64,000 nucleotides of DNA from Catellatospora coxensis (lineage in GTDB: Bacteria > Actinomycetota > Actinomycetes > Mycobacteriales > Micromonosporaceae). A model generated the notes under the pieces. The model was not told the origin of the DNA. It ran no database searches and saw only the letters and a list, made by a program, of their open reading frames with translations. The stretch covers positions 1 to 64,000 of the forward strand of contig NZ_BONI01000049.1 of NCBI RefSeq assembly GCF_016862635.1, written 5' to 3'. Position numbers and translations under genes: made by a program. Positions 48,902 through 57,201 of the stretch are shown here, piece after piece; position 1 is the stretch's first letter, and every line of letters starts with the position of its first letter.

Positions 48902-49327
48902 ATGAAGACCGAGTACCGGCTGTTCCTCGGTGTGGCCGCGTTCCTGTTCGTGACCGCGGTCGTGTACTGGTTCTGGAGCGGGGCGGCGCTGCCGCAGTAC
49001 GACTGGATCGGCACCACCGCGCTGACCCTCAGCGGCCTGCTGTGCCTGATGTGCGGCGGCTACTTCTGGTTCGTCTCGCGCCGCATCGAGCTGCGACCCG
49101 AGGACCGCGGCGACGCCGACATCGCCGAGGGCGCGGGCGAGATCGGCTTCTTCAGCCCCGGCAGCTACTGGCCGTTCGGCATCGCGCTGGCCGCCCTGAT
49201 CACCTCGCTGGGGCTGGTGTTCTGGATGTGGTGGCTGATCGCCGTCGGGGTCGTCGCGACCATCGTGACGGCGTCGGCGCTGCTGTTCGAGTACTACACC
49301 GGGACTCGCCGGACAGCCGAGCACTGA
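48902..49327 (+). CDS. ctaF: aa3-type cytochrome c oxidase subunit IV (actinobacterial CtaF)
   Basis: A 141-residue protein with four TM helices and the actinobacterial subunit IV pattern: MKTEYRLFLGVAAFLFVTAVVYWFWSG, YFWFVSRRIELRPEDRGDADIAEGAGEIGFFSPGSYWPF, and LGLVFWMWWLIAVG. It is an accessory subunit of the respiratory cytochrome c oxidase. Other oxidase subunits (CtaC, CtaD, CtaE) are not in this window, so the gene is isolated or a paralogue. ATG 48902 lacks a strong Shine-Dalgarno. Confidence 0.82.
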   Translation: MKTEYRLFLGVAAFLFVTAVVYWFWSGAALPQYDWIGTTALTLSGLLCLMCGGYFWFVSRRIELRPEDRGDADIAEGAGEIGFFSPGSYWPFGIALAALITSLGLVFWMWWLIAVGVVATIVTASALLFEYYTGTRRTAEH

Positions 49328-49398
49328 CGCCCCGGACGCGCCACAATCGAAGAGGGGACGCAGTCGCGCCGGTGGAGCGCGGAGCGGAGGCGGGGGCG

Positions 49399-49635
49399 AT
49401 GGGATTCGACGAGAAGATCCACAACATGTCTCAACGGGTGGCCGGCAGGGCCGAGGAGGTGGCCGGCAAGGTCACCCACAATGAGCGCTGGGAGCGCGAA
49501 GGCCGGGCCCGGGTGGCCGCGGTCGACGAGGACGAGGCCCGGCAGCGGGCCAAGGACGTCGCCAAGGCGCAGGAGGCGACCGGGCACATCAGCCACGACG
49601 AGCGGCTGCGCCTGGAACGCCGCGACGACGCCTAG
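49399..49635 (+). CDS. Small CsbD-like stress protein
   Basis: A 78-residue highly charged protein beginning MGFDEKIHNMSQRVAGRAEEVAGKVTHNERWEREGRARV, a pattern of CsbD-like small helical proteins that are usually sigma-B-type stress induced. A GGAGGCGGGGG ribosome-binding stretch lies upstream of ATG 49399. The assignment rests on composition and the AGRAEEVAGKVT repeat style. Confidence 0.6.
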   Translation: MGFDEKIHNMSQRVAGRAEEVAGKVTHNERWEREGRARVAAVDEDEARQRAKDVAKAQEATGHISHDERLRLERRDDA

Positions 49636-49818
49636 CAATCCACCAGCGATGATGCGATCCGGGGGTGTCCGTCGACACCTTCATACAGGCCTGTAACAGC
49701 GCCGACAAACCGCAGCCTTAACGTGGTCTCAGACGTTGTATCAAGGTCAGGTCGCCTCGACGCGGCAGCGCAGCCGCTCGGCAGGCCGACCACGTCACCC
49801 GACGACGCGAGGATGGCC

Positions 49819-51144
49819 ATGGTGGACGGGCGGCTCAGCGCTCTGGACATGTCGTTTCTGTGCCTGGAGAACAGCGCTTCGCCCATGCATCTGGGCGCGG
49901 TCGCGGTGTTCCACCCGGCGGATTCCGTACGCCCCGAGGAACTGGTGGCGCTGCTCGCCGAGCGGGCGAGCCGGGTGCCCCGGATGCGGCGCAAGATCGC
50001 CCCTGCCGCGCTCGGCGGCGCGGCGTGGACCGAGGACCCGGTCTTCAACGCCCGCAACCACATCTTCCACCACCGCCTGGAAGCCGGCGGCCGCGACGAC
50101 CTGGCGGCACTGGTCTCCGACCTGATGACCGCCCCGCTGGAGCGCAACCGCCCGCTGTGGCAGCTGCACCTGGTCAGCGGCCTCGCCGGGGGACGGTTCG
50201 CGCTGCTGGCCAAGATGCACCACGCGCTGTGCGACGGTCAGGGCGCGGTCGGGATCGGACTCGGCCTGCTCGACGGCGGCGACCTGCTCGCCGCCGAGCC
50301 GCCGCAGGCCCCGCGGAGCACGCCGTCGGCGCTGTCCACGCTGGCCCGGCAGGGCGCGGAGCTGATCAGCCGGCCCGAGCACGTCGTCGGCGACGTCGTC
50401 GGGCGGGCCGGCACGATGTTCGACATCGCGTCGGCGATCGTCGGGCGGATGCGCGCCCCGGCCCCGACACCGCTGCTGGCAGCCCCGTCGGGCACGCGCC
50501 GGGCCGCGTTCGTCAGCCTGGAGACCCGCGAGCTGCAGCGCATCCGCCGCAAGCACGGCGGCACGCTCAACGACCTGCTGCTGGCCGTGGTCGCCGGGGC
50601 GCTGCGGCACTGGCTGATCGGGCACGGCCGCCCGGTGGACGTGCTGCGTGCCCTGATCCCGGCGAGCCAGCGGATGCGCTCGGGCGGCAGCGACGACGCG
50701 AACCAGCTCTCGGCGTACCTGCTGGATCTGCCGGTCGGCGAGGCCGACCCGGCCCGCCGGCTGGCCGCGGTCCGCGAGGCCATGGACCGCAACAAGGCCG
50801 CCGGGCCGCGCCGCGGCGCGGGGGCGATCCCGGTGCTCGCGGACCTGCTGCCCTCGGCGCTGAACCGGCTCGCCGCCCCGTTCGCCGCGCACGCCGCGCC
50901 GCTGCTGTTCGACATCGTGGTGACCAGCGTGCCGCTGCCGCCGCTGCCGCTGCACCTGGGCGGCGCGCGCCTGGAGGAGCTGTACCCGATCGCCCCGCTG
51001 GCCAGCGGCCACGCCCTGGCGATCGGCCTGTCGCGCTACCGCGACGGCGTCCACATCGGCCTCTACGCCGACGGCGCCGCCCTGCCCGACATGGAGAAGC
51101 TCACCGAAGCCCTCCCCCTCGCCCTCGCCGACCTCGACGCTTAA
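49819..51144 (+). CDS. Wax ester synthase/diacylglycerol acyltransferase (WS/DGAT)
   Basis: A 441-residue bifunctional acyltransferase. The catalytic motif HHALCDG (HHxxxDG) lies near residue 133, and the N-terminal MVDGRLSALDMSFLCLENSASPMHLGAVAVF and later LNDLLLAVVAGALRHWL are typical. It makes triacylglycerol or wax esters for storage at the membrane/lipid droplet. GTG 49723 would lengthen it by 32 non-typical residues; ATG 49819 has GAGG 6 nt upstream and fits the family start; ATG 49813 is an alternative. Its 3' end is followed 6 nt later by a REP family A hairpin. Confidence 0.93.
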   Translation: MVDGRLSALDMSFLCLENSASPMHLGAVAVFHPADSVRPEELVALLAERASRVPRMRRKIAPAALGGAAWTEDPVFNARNHIFHHRLEAGGRDDLAALVSDLMTAPLERNRPLWQLHLVSGLAGGRFALLAKMHHALCDGQGAVGIGLGLLDGGDLLAAEPPQAPRSTPSALSTLARQGAELISRPEHVVGDVVGRAGTMFDIASAIVGRMRAPAPTPLLAAPSGTRRAAFVSLETRELQRIRRKHGGTLNDLLLAVVAGALRHWLIGHGRPVDVLRALIPASQRMRSGGSDDANQLSAYLLDLPVGEADPARRLAAVREAMDRNKAAGPRRGAGAIPVLADLLPSALNRLAAPFAAHAAPLLFDIVVTSVPLPPLPLHLGGARLEELYPIAPLASGHALAIGLSRYRDGVHIGLYADGAALPDMEKLTEALPLALADLDA

Positions 51145-51150
51145 GGCAAA

Positions 51151-51201
51151 GGAAGGGCACCTTCACAACGCTCCGCGTTGTAGAAGGTGCCCTTCTTAAC
51201 C
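51151..51201. repeat. REP family A, copy 5 (inverted, hairpin configuration)
   Basis: GGAAGGGCACCTTC-ACAACGC (51151-51171), loop TCC, GCGTTGT-A-GAAGGTGCCCTTC (51175-51196) and then TTAACC. It forms the same hairpin as copy 4, but the inner stem has A-T where copy 4 has T-A on both sides, a compensatory change. It lies just after the WS/DGAT stop codon. Confidence 0.93.
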
Positions 51202-51269
51202 ATGGGGCGCTGAAAGCGCAGGATGGCGGCGTGCGGTCCGGCGCGGTGCGGACCGCGCGCCAGCCGGGA

Positions 51270-51548
51270 TCACACGTCCTTGGTGCGTTCCACCATCGCG
51301 TCGGGCGTCAGCAGCGCGGGCGGCTTGCCGCGGCCGCGGGCCGGCCAGGCGTAGTACTGCCCGTCGGAGAGGTAGAGGTCGAGCTGGCGGCCGATGTTGC
51401 GGTCGCTGAGGTCGATGTTGACGGAGTAGACCACGTGGGGCTGGTCGTCCATGACGATCGCGAGGCGCTTGCCGCCGTCGTAGTCGGCCACCGTGCAGTG
51501 GTGACCGTTGTACTCGAAGCGCCGGTTGATCAGACGATCGGACGACAT
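51270..51548 (-). CDS. Unrecognised 92-residue protein
   Basis: A small soluble protein, MSSDRLINRRFEYNGHHCTVADYDGGKRLAIVMDDQPHVVYSVNIDL... ending KPPALLTPDAMVERTKDV. It appears beta-rich with a charged C-terminal tail. CGGAGGACCCG precedes ATG 51548. Codon usage matches neighbours. I recognise no family. Confidence 0.55.
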   Translation of the reverse strand: MSSDRLINRRFEYNGHHCTVADYDGGKRLAIVMDDQPHVVYSVNIDLSDRNIGRQLDLYLSDGQYYAWPARGRGKPPALLTPDAMVERTKDV

Positions 51549-51836
51549 CGGGTCCTCCGTTCTCCCAGGTTGATGTTCATACGGCCACGTCAGGGTAAGC
51601 CGAAACGGCAGCGATGCCAACAGGCTCCGCGAACCGGGCGCGATCCTCACGACCCGTACGCACCACCGCATCTCACCATGTCCGCGATCGTGGCGGGTAC
51701 CCGGGCGGACTCATCCGTGGTCGAAACGCGTGTCGCCGAGCTCCGGCGATCCCCGATATCACCGCGAACCACCACTCAGCTGTGTAAAAGTGATGTTCAT
51801 GCCATTCAGTGCAGCCGACCGACCGGAGGCGGCGTG

Positions 51837-52286
51837 ATGTTCGTCTTTCCCGCACAGATCCGCGACCTGGCGATCCTGATCGCCCGGCTCGGTATCGGCA
51901 TCATCTTCTTCGCCCACGGCTGGCAGAAGCTGTTCACCGTCGGCCTCGGCCCCACCGCGGCCGGCTTCAAGGCCATGGGTGTGCCGCTGCCCACCCTGTC
52001 CGCCTGGTTCGCTTGCCTGGTCGAGTTCGTCGGCGGGGCGATGCTGATCGTCGGCCTGCTCGTGCCGATCGCCGGCGTGCTGCTCTTCCTCGACATGCTG
52101 GGCGCGTTCTTCACCGTGCACATCGGCCACGGCCTGTTCGTCGGCTCCGGCGGCTCCGAACTCGTCATCGCCCTGGGCGTAGGCAGCCTCCTGCTCGCCG
52201 CCGTAGGCGCCGGCCTCTACAGCATCGACCACGCCATCGCCGCCAACCGCTCCACCACCCCCCACGGCCCCGCCACAATCCCCTAA
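51837..52286 (+). CDS. DoxX family membrane protein
   Basis: A 149-residue four-TM protein: [24 protein letters not shown] is the DoxX signature, followed by [40 protein letters not shown] and [25 protein letters not shown]. Actinobacterial DoxX proteins are linked to redox/oxidative stress complexes. GGAGG lies 7 nt before ATG 51837. A C-rich pentanucleotide tandem repeat follows its stop codon. Confidence 0.88.
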   Translation: MFVFPAQIRDLAILIARLGIGIIFFAHGWQKLFTVGLGPTAAGFKAMGVPLPTLSAWFACLVEFVGGAMLIVGLLVPIAGVLLFLDMLGAFFTVHIGHGLFVGSGGSELVIALGVGSLLLAAVGAGLYSIDHAIAANRSTTPHGPATIP

Positions 52287-52287
52287 C

Positions 52288-52330
52288 CCACCCCACCCCA
52301 CCCCACCCCACCCCACCCCACCCCACCCCG
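52288..52330. repeat. Pentanucleotide tandem repeat (CCCCA)n
   Basis: About eight copies of CCCCA follow the DoxX stop codon. In the DoxX mRNA this is an almost pure C/A tail lacking G and U, resembling a Rho-utilisation tract. The complementary strand is G4-like. Confidence 0.85.
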
Positions 52331-52337
52331 CCCGCCG

Positions 52338-52370
52338 GTTCACGCAAGATCGCGACGATCTTGCGTGAAC
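52338..52370. terminator. Perfect palindrome (family E) after the C-rich tract
   Basis: GTTCACGCAAGATCG, loop CGA, CGATCTTGCGTGAAC: a perfect 15-bp stem with 3-nt loop. A half-copy (GGTTCGCGCAAGATCGTCGG, about 52409-52428) lies 40 nt on. It could be the DoxX terminator or a REP-type repeat. Confidence 0.8.
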
Positions 52371-52453
52371 TGTGGTGCATATGGCTGGTGCGCCCGTGTC
52401 GTCCCCACGGTTCGCGCAAGATCGTCGGGGGTGGGGGCTGGTACGGTGCCGGG

Positions 52454-52918
52454 GTGGGTGAGGGTGACGGGCGGGTTGTGGTGGTTTATACCGACGGGGC
52501 GTGCTCGGGGAATCCGGGGCCTGGCGGGTGGGGGGCGGTGCTGCGGTACGGGGGGCATGAGCGGGAGTTGTGCGGTGGGGATCCGGGGCCGACGACGAAC
52601 AATCGGATGGAGCTGACCGCGGCGATCGAGGCGCTGGAGGCGCTGACCCGGCCGGTGACCGTGCACCTGCACACCGACAGCACCTACGTGCGCGACGGGA
52701 TCACCAAGTGGATGCACGGCTGGCGGCGCAACGGGTGGCTGACGTCGGAGCGTAAGCCGGTCAAGAACGCGGATCTGTGGCAGCGGCTGTCCGAGGCGGT
52801 GGCGCGGCACACCGTCGAGTGGCGGTGGGTGCGCGGGCACGCCGGTGACCCGGGCAACGAGCGGGCCGACGCGCTGGCGAACAAGGGCATGACGCAGGCG
52901 CGTGCGACGGCCCGGTGA
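52454..52918 (+). CDS. rnhA: Ribonuclease HI
   Basis: A 154-residue type 1 RNase H with all catalytic acids: Asp14 in [15 protein letters not shown], Glu53 in NNRMEL, Asp75 in HTDSTYV, and Asp139 in [12 protein letters not shown]. It removes RNA from RNA-DNA hybrids. GTG 52454 lies 6 nt after TACGGT (52442-52447) and has no Shine-Dalgarno, so it should be leaderless. It converges on the next gene with only 6 nt between stops. Confidence 0.93.
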   Translation: MGEGDGRVVVVYTDGACSGNPGPGGWGAVLRYGGHERELCGGDPGPTTNNRMELTAAIEALEALTRPVTVHLHTDSTYVRDGITKWMHGWRRNGWLTSERKPVKNADLWQRLSEAVARHTVEWRWVRGHAGDPGNERADALANKGMTQARATAR

Positions 52919-52924
52919 CCGGGT

Positions 52925-53524
52925 TCAGCCGACCAGGCTGGCGTAGCCGGGATAGTTGGTCACGAAGCCGTCCTTGTCGACGGTCAGGTCGGCGGTGAAG
53001 CTGCCCGAGGTGTAGCGGATGGTGCCGGCGTCGACCACCGTGTACGTCTGCTCCACCGGGATCACCTGCAGCGACGGCACCCGGATCCAGGCCATCGGCA
53101 CGGTGTGCGTGGTGCCCGGCTCCGCGCCGAGCAGGCCCAGCCGCCGGATCGGCAGCGTGTTGGTCAGCGCGGTGGCCTCCAGGTCGACGTCGAGCACCCC
53201 GGCCAGCCGGCCCGGGTCGACGATGCCGGGCAGCTGCACCGAACCGAACCTGCCCTGCTCGCTGGTGGTCACCCGCCACGAGTCGCCCGAACGCTCCAGC
53301 CGCACCTCGCGCTGCCAGCCGGCACCCTCGGACTCGACGGTCATGGTGTCGGTGGCGAAACCGTCCACCGTGGTCAGCCGGTAGCGGCAGGCGTGCGGCA
53401 CCGGCTCGGCGGCGACCACCTGACCGTGGGCGAGCAGCTTCTCGGGACGCAGGTCGACCAGGGCGATGTCGGTGCCGACCTCGACCATCCGGTCCCACAG
53501 CAGGGCGCGCGGCAACGGGCTCAT
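52925..53524 (-). CDS. Putative glycolipid-binding domain protein
   Basis: A 199-residue protein resembling the putative glycolipid-binding (former DUF1089) family: PRALLWDRMVEVGTDIALVDLR, ACRYRLTTVDGFATDTMTVES, DIDLEATALTNTLPIRRL-like VDLEATALTNTLPIRRLGL, and TIRYTSGSFTADLTVDKDGFVTNYPGYA. It is a beta-barrel/spot14-like lipid-binding fold. ATG 53524 is 6 nt after TAATCT (minus strand), suggesting a leaderless mRNA. The ligand is unknown. Confidence 0.78.
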   Translation of the reverse strand: MSPLPRALLWDRMVEVGTDIALVDLRPEKLLAHGQVVAAEPVPHACRYRLTTVDGFATDTMTVESEGAGWQREVRLERSGDSWRVTTSEQGRFGSVQLPGIVDPGRLAGVLDVDLEATALTNTLPIRRLGLLGAEPGTTHTVPMAWIRVPSLQVIPVEQTYTVVDAGTIRYTSGSFTADLTVDKDGFVTNYPGYASLVG

Positions 53525-53683
53525 GCCCTGAGATTAGTGACGCCGCGCTGCCTGCGGGGCGGATTCGCCCGGACGCGTCCACAGTGCTCGGCGGGCGAAG
53601 AATTCCACCAGGTCGTCTTCACGTTTGTGAATGTTTCTGACAGCATGTGCGCACCCGTCCCACACCCCCGTGATGGAGCCCCC

Positions 53684-54466
53684 ATGGTGTTCCCGCTCCG
53701 CGCCGCCGTACCCCTGCTGGCAGCGCTCTCGTTCGTGCTGCTCGGCACGCCCGCGCACGCCGCCGCCCCGGCGTACACCGCCCTCGGCGACTCGTACGCC
53801 TCCGGCACCGGCACCCGCGAGTACTACGACACGACCTGCCAGCGCTCGAACAGCGCCTACCCGAAGCTCGACGCCGCCCGGCTCGGCGCGACCCTCACCT
53901 TCGCAGCCTGCGCCGGGGCCAAGATCCCGGCCATCCTCATCGGCCAGCTCGGCAGCCTCAACGCCGACACCCGCTACGTCACCGTCAGCGCGGGCGGCAA
54001 CGACATCGGCTGGTCCTCGGTGATCGTCCAGTGCGCCAAACCCTGGCCGTACACCTGCTGGGGCGACATCGACAAGGCCGAGACGTACATCCGCAACACC
54101 CTGCCCGGCCAGCTCGACCAGCTCTACACCCGCATCCGCGCGCTGGCTGCGAACGCGACCGTGGTCGTGGTCGGCTACCCGCGGCTGTTCAACGGCGAGG
54201 AGTGCAACGCCATCGCCCGCATCTCACCCGGCGAGCAGGCCGAGCTGAACGCCGCCGCCGACCTGCTGGCCACCACCACCAAGGCCCGCGCGACGGCCCA
54301 CGGCTTCGGCTTCGTCGACGCCCGCGGCCCGTTCACCGGCCACGCGGTCTGCGACGACGTCGAATGGATCAACGGCACGTCCTGGCCCACAGGGGAGTCC
54401 TACCACCCCAACAAGGCCGGGCACCTCGGGTACGCGAGCGCGGTGGAGACCGCGCTGCGCGCCTGA
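53684..54466 (+). CDS. Secreted SGNH/GDSL hydrolase
   Basis: A 260-residue exported enzyme. Signal peptide about 1-26 (ending AHA), then YTALGDSYASGTGT (Ser), VSAGGNDIGW (Gly/Asn blocks) and ESYHPNKAGHLGYA (Asp-His equivalent). Cysteines suggest disulfides. It is the short secreted lipase/esterase type related to Streptomyces SGNH lipases. GGAG lies 6 nt before ATG 53684. Confidence 0.9.
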   Translation: MVFPLRAAVPLLAALSFVLLGTPAHAAAPAYTALGDSYASGTGTREYYDTTCQRSNSAYPKLDAARLGATLTFAACAGAKIPAILIGQLGSLNADTRYVTVSAGGNDIGWSSVIVQCAKPWPYTCWGDIDKAETYIRNTLPGQLDQLYTRIRALAANATVVVVGYPRLFNGEECNAIARISPGEQAELNAAADLLATTTKARATAHGFGFVDARGPFTGHAVCDDVEWINGTSWPTGESYHPNKAGHLGYASAVETALRA

Positions 54467-54530
54467 CGTACATCGAAGTGTGTCCTCGCGCAGGCTGGTG
54501 CGGCCGCCAGAGCGGCACTAGCCTGCGCGG

Positions 54531-55487
54531 GTGGGCAGTGGGCCGAACCGCGCCGTGATCCGCGACGGCGCGCACACGCTGTACTTCCCCGGTGACGCCG
54601 GGGACGGTCTCGACTACCTGCTCGCGCCCGGCCCCGACGTCGTGGCGCGGTGGCTGGCGCAGCTGGGCGGGCAGACCGCCGGCCGGTGGCCCGAAGACCC
54701 GCGCTGCCCGGCCGGCGTCCTGATCGATCCCGACCAGCGGGTGCTGCTGCTGTTCGCCGTCGCGCTCGGCGACTACGCCTACCGGGCGGCCGTGCTGGAC
54801 GCCTTCGCCCGCACCTGGTCGGGCTGGCAGCTCCGCTGGGCCCACGACGGCCTCGCCGACCTGATCGCGTACACCGGGGGAGACCCGGCCGTGGCACGGC
54901 TGCCGCTGGACCCGCCGAGGCTGCCGCGCTACGACGGCCACGACCCCGAGCTGCCCCTGGCGGCGCTGGTGACCATCGCCGGCGAGCACGGCGGCCGGGC
55001 GTACGGCCTGAGCCCGGACCTGGCCGCCGAGCAGCCGTTCCGGGCGGGGCCGGGGCTGGTGGACTGGCTCGCCGGCGGGGAGCCGCTGGAGTGGTGCGAC
55101 GAGATCCCCAGCGCGGGCCTGCACCTGGACCAGGCGACCCGCACCGCCGGCCTGTGGAGCATCATGCCGCTGTACGGCCTGCGCGAGCAGTGGCCCGCGC
55201 TGTGGCCGGGCTGGACGCTCGACTTCTGGGGCGACGCCTACACCAGGCAGGTGGCGCTGTGCCCCGGCGTGCTCGACGAGGTGCCCCAGGTGCTGGTCGA
55301 GCCGGGCCTGCGCGAGCTGGCCCGGCGGCTGGTCGACCGGTGGCCGGTGCGCTCGGCGCTCGCCGAGGCGGGGCTCGACGTGGACCGGCTCCATGCTCAC
55401 GACGTCGGCGGCCTGCGGGCCATGCTCGACGTGGGGCTGACCGCCGACGAGCTGGCCCGGACCGTCGACGCCGTCACAGGCCGCTGA
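54531..55487 (+). CDS. Unrecognised 318-residue protein
   Basis: A soluble protein with repeated Trp-Pro and DPxxLP segments (DYLLAPGPDVVARWLAQLGGQTAGRWPEDPRC, GYDAYTRQVALCPGVLDEVPQVLV-like sequence near 240). No signal peptide or known domain is recognised. GTG 54531 follows TAGCCT (54519-54524) by 6 nt with no Shine-Dalgarno, indicating a leaderless gene and supporting this start. The function is unknown. Confidence 0.6.
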   Translation: MGSGPNRAVIRDGAHTLYFPGDAGDGLDYLLAPGPDVVARWLAQLGGQTAGRWPEDPRCPAGVLIDPDQRVLLLFAVALGDYAYRAAVLDAFARTWSGWQLRWAHDGLADLIAYTGGDPAVARLPLDPPRLPRYDGHDPELPLAALVTIAGEHGGRAYGLSPDLAAEQPFRAGPGLVDWLAGGEPLEWCDEIPSAGLHLDQATRTAGLWSIMPLYGLREQWPALWPGWTLDFWGDAYTRQVALCPGVLDEVPQVLVEPGLRELARRLVDRWPVRSALAEAGLDVDRLHAHDVGGLRAMLDVGLTADELARTVDAVTGR

Positions 55488-55587
55488 AAACACCCGGCAC
55501 GCCTCGCCGCACGGCCGGTAGGCTGCGTCAGCCGGAGATCATTCCGGCGGGCCGTGCACCGGCTCGCGGCAGGTGGGGAGCAAAGCG

Positions 55588-56079
55588 ATGGGGCAGTCAC
55601 CGGTCGTGGGTGGCCAGGTCGAGGTCATCCTGCTCAAGGAGGACCGGGAGAAGATCCGCTACACCGCGGACGTGCTCGCCGACGACGGCACGCACCTGGT
55701 GGTCCGGGCCCCGTGGGCGGGCACGCAGGCCCGCGACTTCGGCTTCGTACGCTTCGAGCAGGGCGACGTGTTCACCGAGCACTTCTGGCGCGACCGCTGG
55801 TACGCCGTCAAGGAGGTGCGGGACGCCTCCGGTGCCCGCAAGGGCTGGTACTGCGACGTGACCCGCCCGGCGGTGCGCGACGGCGGCGTGCTCCGGGTCG
55901 AGGACCTCGACCTGGATCTGTGGGTGCCCGCCGACGGCGGCGCCCCGCTGCGCCTCGACGAGGACGAGTTCCTCGCCAGCGGATTGACCGAACGCGATCC
56001 CTTCGCCGCCGCGCGGGCCTGGCAGGCGCTCGCCGACCTGGAAGAACTGGCCGCCGACCGCTTCGCCGTCCTGGGCTGA
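55588..56079 (+). CDS. DUF402 family protein
   Basis: A 163-residue protein with the DUF402 core: HFWRDRWYAVKEVRDASGARKGWYCDVTRPAVRDGGVLRVEDLDLDLWVPADG followed by LRLDEDEFLASGL. The family includes FAU-1/nucleoside-diphosphatase-like RNA-associated proteins with conserved Asp residues (DLDLDLWV, DEDEF). GGGGAG lies 8 nt before ATG 55588. Confidence 0.82.
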   Translation: MGQSPVVGGQVEVILLKEDREKIRYTADVLADDGTHLVVRAPWAGTQARDFGFVRFEQGDVFTEHFWRDRWYAVKEVRDASGARKGWYCDVTRPAVRDGGVLRVEDLDLDLWVPADGGAPLRLDEDEFLASGLTERDPFAAARAWQALADLEELAADRFAVLG

Positions 56080-56153
56080 CCCGCGTCGCCCCGATCGGTG
56101 GAAAAGTTGCCGACGCCGGGAACCGAACCGGACCAGGCGCGGTCACAGGGGGC

Positions 56154-57023
56154 ATGAAGGCTACGACTCTTGGACTCCGGGTGGCGCTCGCGTCGCTCGT
56201 GCTGCTGGCTGCCGGGTGCGGGCGTGCGACCGACACCGCCGACGGCGAAGGCGGCGGCTATTCGTTCCCCGGCGGCGATACCGTCGCGGTACGCGTGGAC
56301 CACGTCGGCGGGTTCGTGCCCGCGACCGTCAACCTGACCCGGCTGCCCGCCCTCAGTGTGTACGCGGACGGCCGCGTGATCAGCGAGGGCCCCACGACCA
56401 TGGAGTATCCCGGCCGCGCGCTGCCCAACGTGCAGCTGCGCCGGATCTCCAGCGGCGACGTGCAGGCGCTGGTCGCCAAGGCGCTGGAGGCGGGCGTCGG
56501 CAAGCCGACCGACTTCGGCACGCCGGGCGTCACCGACCTGCCCAACACCCGGATCATCGTCACGACCGCCGACGGCGTGAAGAAGACCGAGGTGTACGCG
56601 CTGCTCGACGACATGAGCCACGCCGGGCTGACCCCCGCCCAGGAGCAGGCGCGGCGCAAGCTGCTGGACCTCATCAAGGTGCTGACCGACCTGGACACCA
56701 CGCTCGGCGCGGGCAAGGTCGGCCCGGTCGAGCAGTACGTCCCCACGAAGGTCGCGGCCGTCGCCGCCGCCTGGCAGGACCCGGGCGCGGGTGTCGACGC
56801 CGGTCCCGCCGTGGCGTGGCCGGGCCCGGCGCTGCCGGGCGCGTCGCTGGGCGAGGGCCTGAGCCTCGGCTGCGTGGTCGCCGACAAGGACGCGCCCGCG
56901 GTGCTCGCGGCCGCCGCCAAGGCCACCGCGATCACCAAGTGGACCTCGGGCGGCAAGGACTGGACCGTCACCCTGCGTCCGCTGCTGCCCGACGAGACCG
57001 GCTGCGAGTCCCTCGGCAAGTGA
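56154..57023 (+). CDS. Putative lipoprotein, function unknown
   Basis: A 289-residue exported lipoprotein: lipobox LLAAGC with Cys22, then an acidic mature protein with no recognised domain. Repeated Val/Thr beta segments (GGDTVAVRVDHVGGFVPATVNLTRLPALSVYADGRVI) lead the mature part. CAGGGGG precedes the ATG. GGAAC followed after 17 nt by GGTC (about 56118-56143) resembles an ECF sigma promoter; the link to the window's SigE-family factor is speculative. Confidence 0.7.
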   Translation: MKATTLGLRVALASLVLLAAGCGRATDTADGEGGGYSFPGGDTVAVRVDHVGGFVPATVNLTRLPALSVYADGRVISEGPTTMEYPGRALPNVQLRRISSGDVQALVAKALEAGVGKPTDFGTPGVTDLPNTRIIVTTADGVKKTEVYALLDDMSHAGLTPAQEQARRKLLDLIKVLTDLDTTLGAGKVGPVEQYVPTKVAAVAAAWQDPGAGVDAGPAVAWPGPALPGASLGEGLSLGCVVADKDAPAVLAAAAKATAITKWTSGGKDWTVTLRPLLPDETGCESLGK

Positions 57024-57050
57024 CCGAGGCCGCCCCGCGGCCCCGCAGAC

Positions 57051-57092
57051 GAAGCCCCGCCCAGGCTGCCTCCCCGGCCCGGACGGGGCTTC
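57051..57092 (+). terminator. Terminator-like hairpin
   Basis: GAAGCCCCG (57051-57059) pairs with CGGGGCTTC (57084-57092), 28 nt after the lipoprotein stop codon. A palindromic repeat lies further downstream, before the convergent permease gene. Confidence 0.65.
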
Positions 57093-57122
57093 GCCCATCC
57101 CGCGGCCCGTGGTCCGTTTTTA

Positions 57123-57187
57123 ATAGACGTTGGCCTATCTCATCGAATTCTCGTCGCTCGGAGTCGATGAGATAGGCCAACGTCTAC
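57123..57187. repeat. Palindromic repeat family B, copy 2
   Basis: The left arm ATAGACGTTGGCCTATCTCATCGA and right arm TCGATGAGATAGGCCAACGTCTA pair around TTCTCGTCGCTCGGAG. It matches the copy at 33402-33468 and again separates convergent genes. Confidence 0.92.
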
Positions 57188-57201
57188 GTAAGGCGGGGGC
57201 G

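Noticed and set aside
52288-52330. Tandem CCCCA run considered as a CRISPR-like or minisatellite array
   Set aside because: The unit is only 5 nt with no spacers, so it is a simple-sequence tract.
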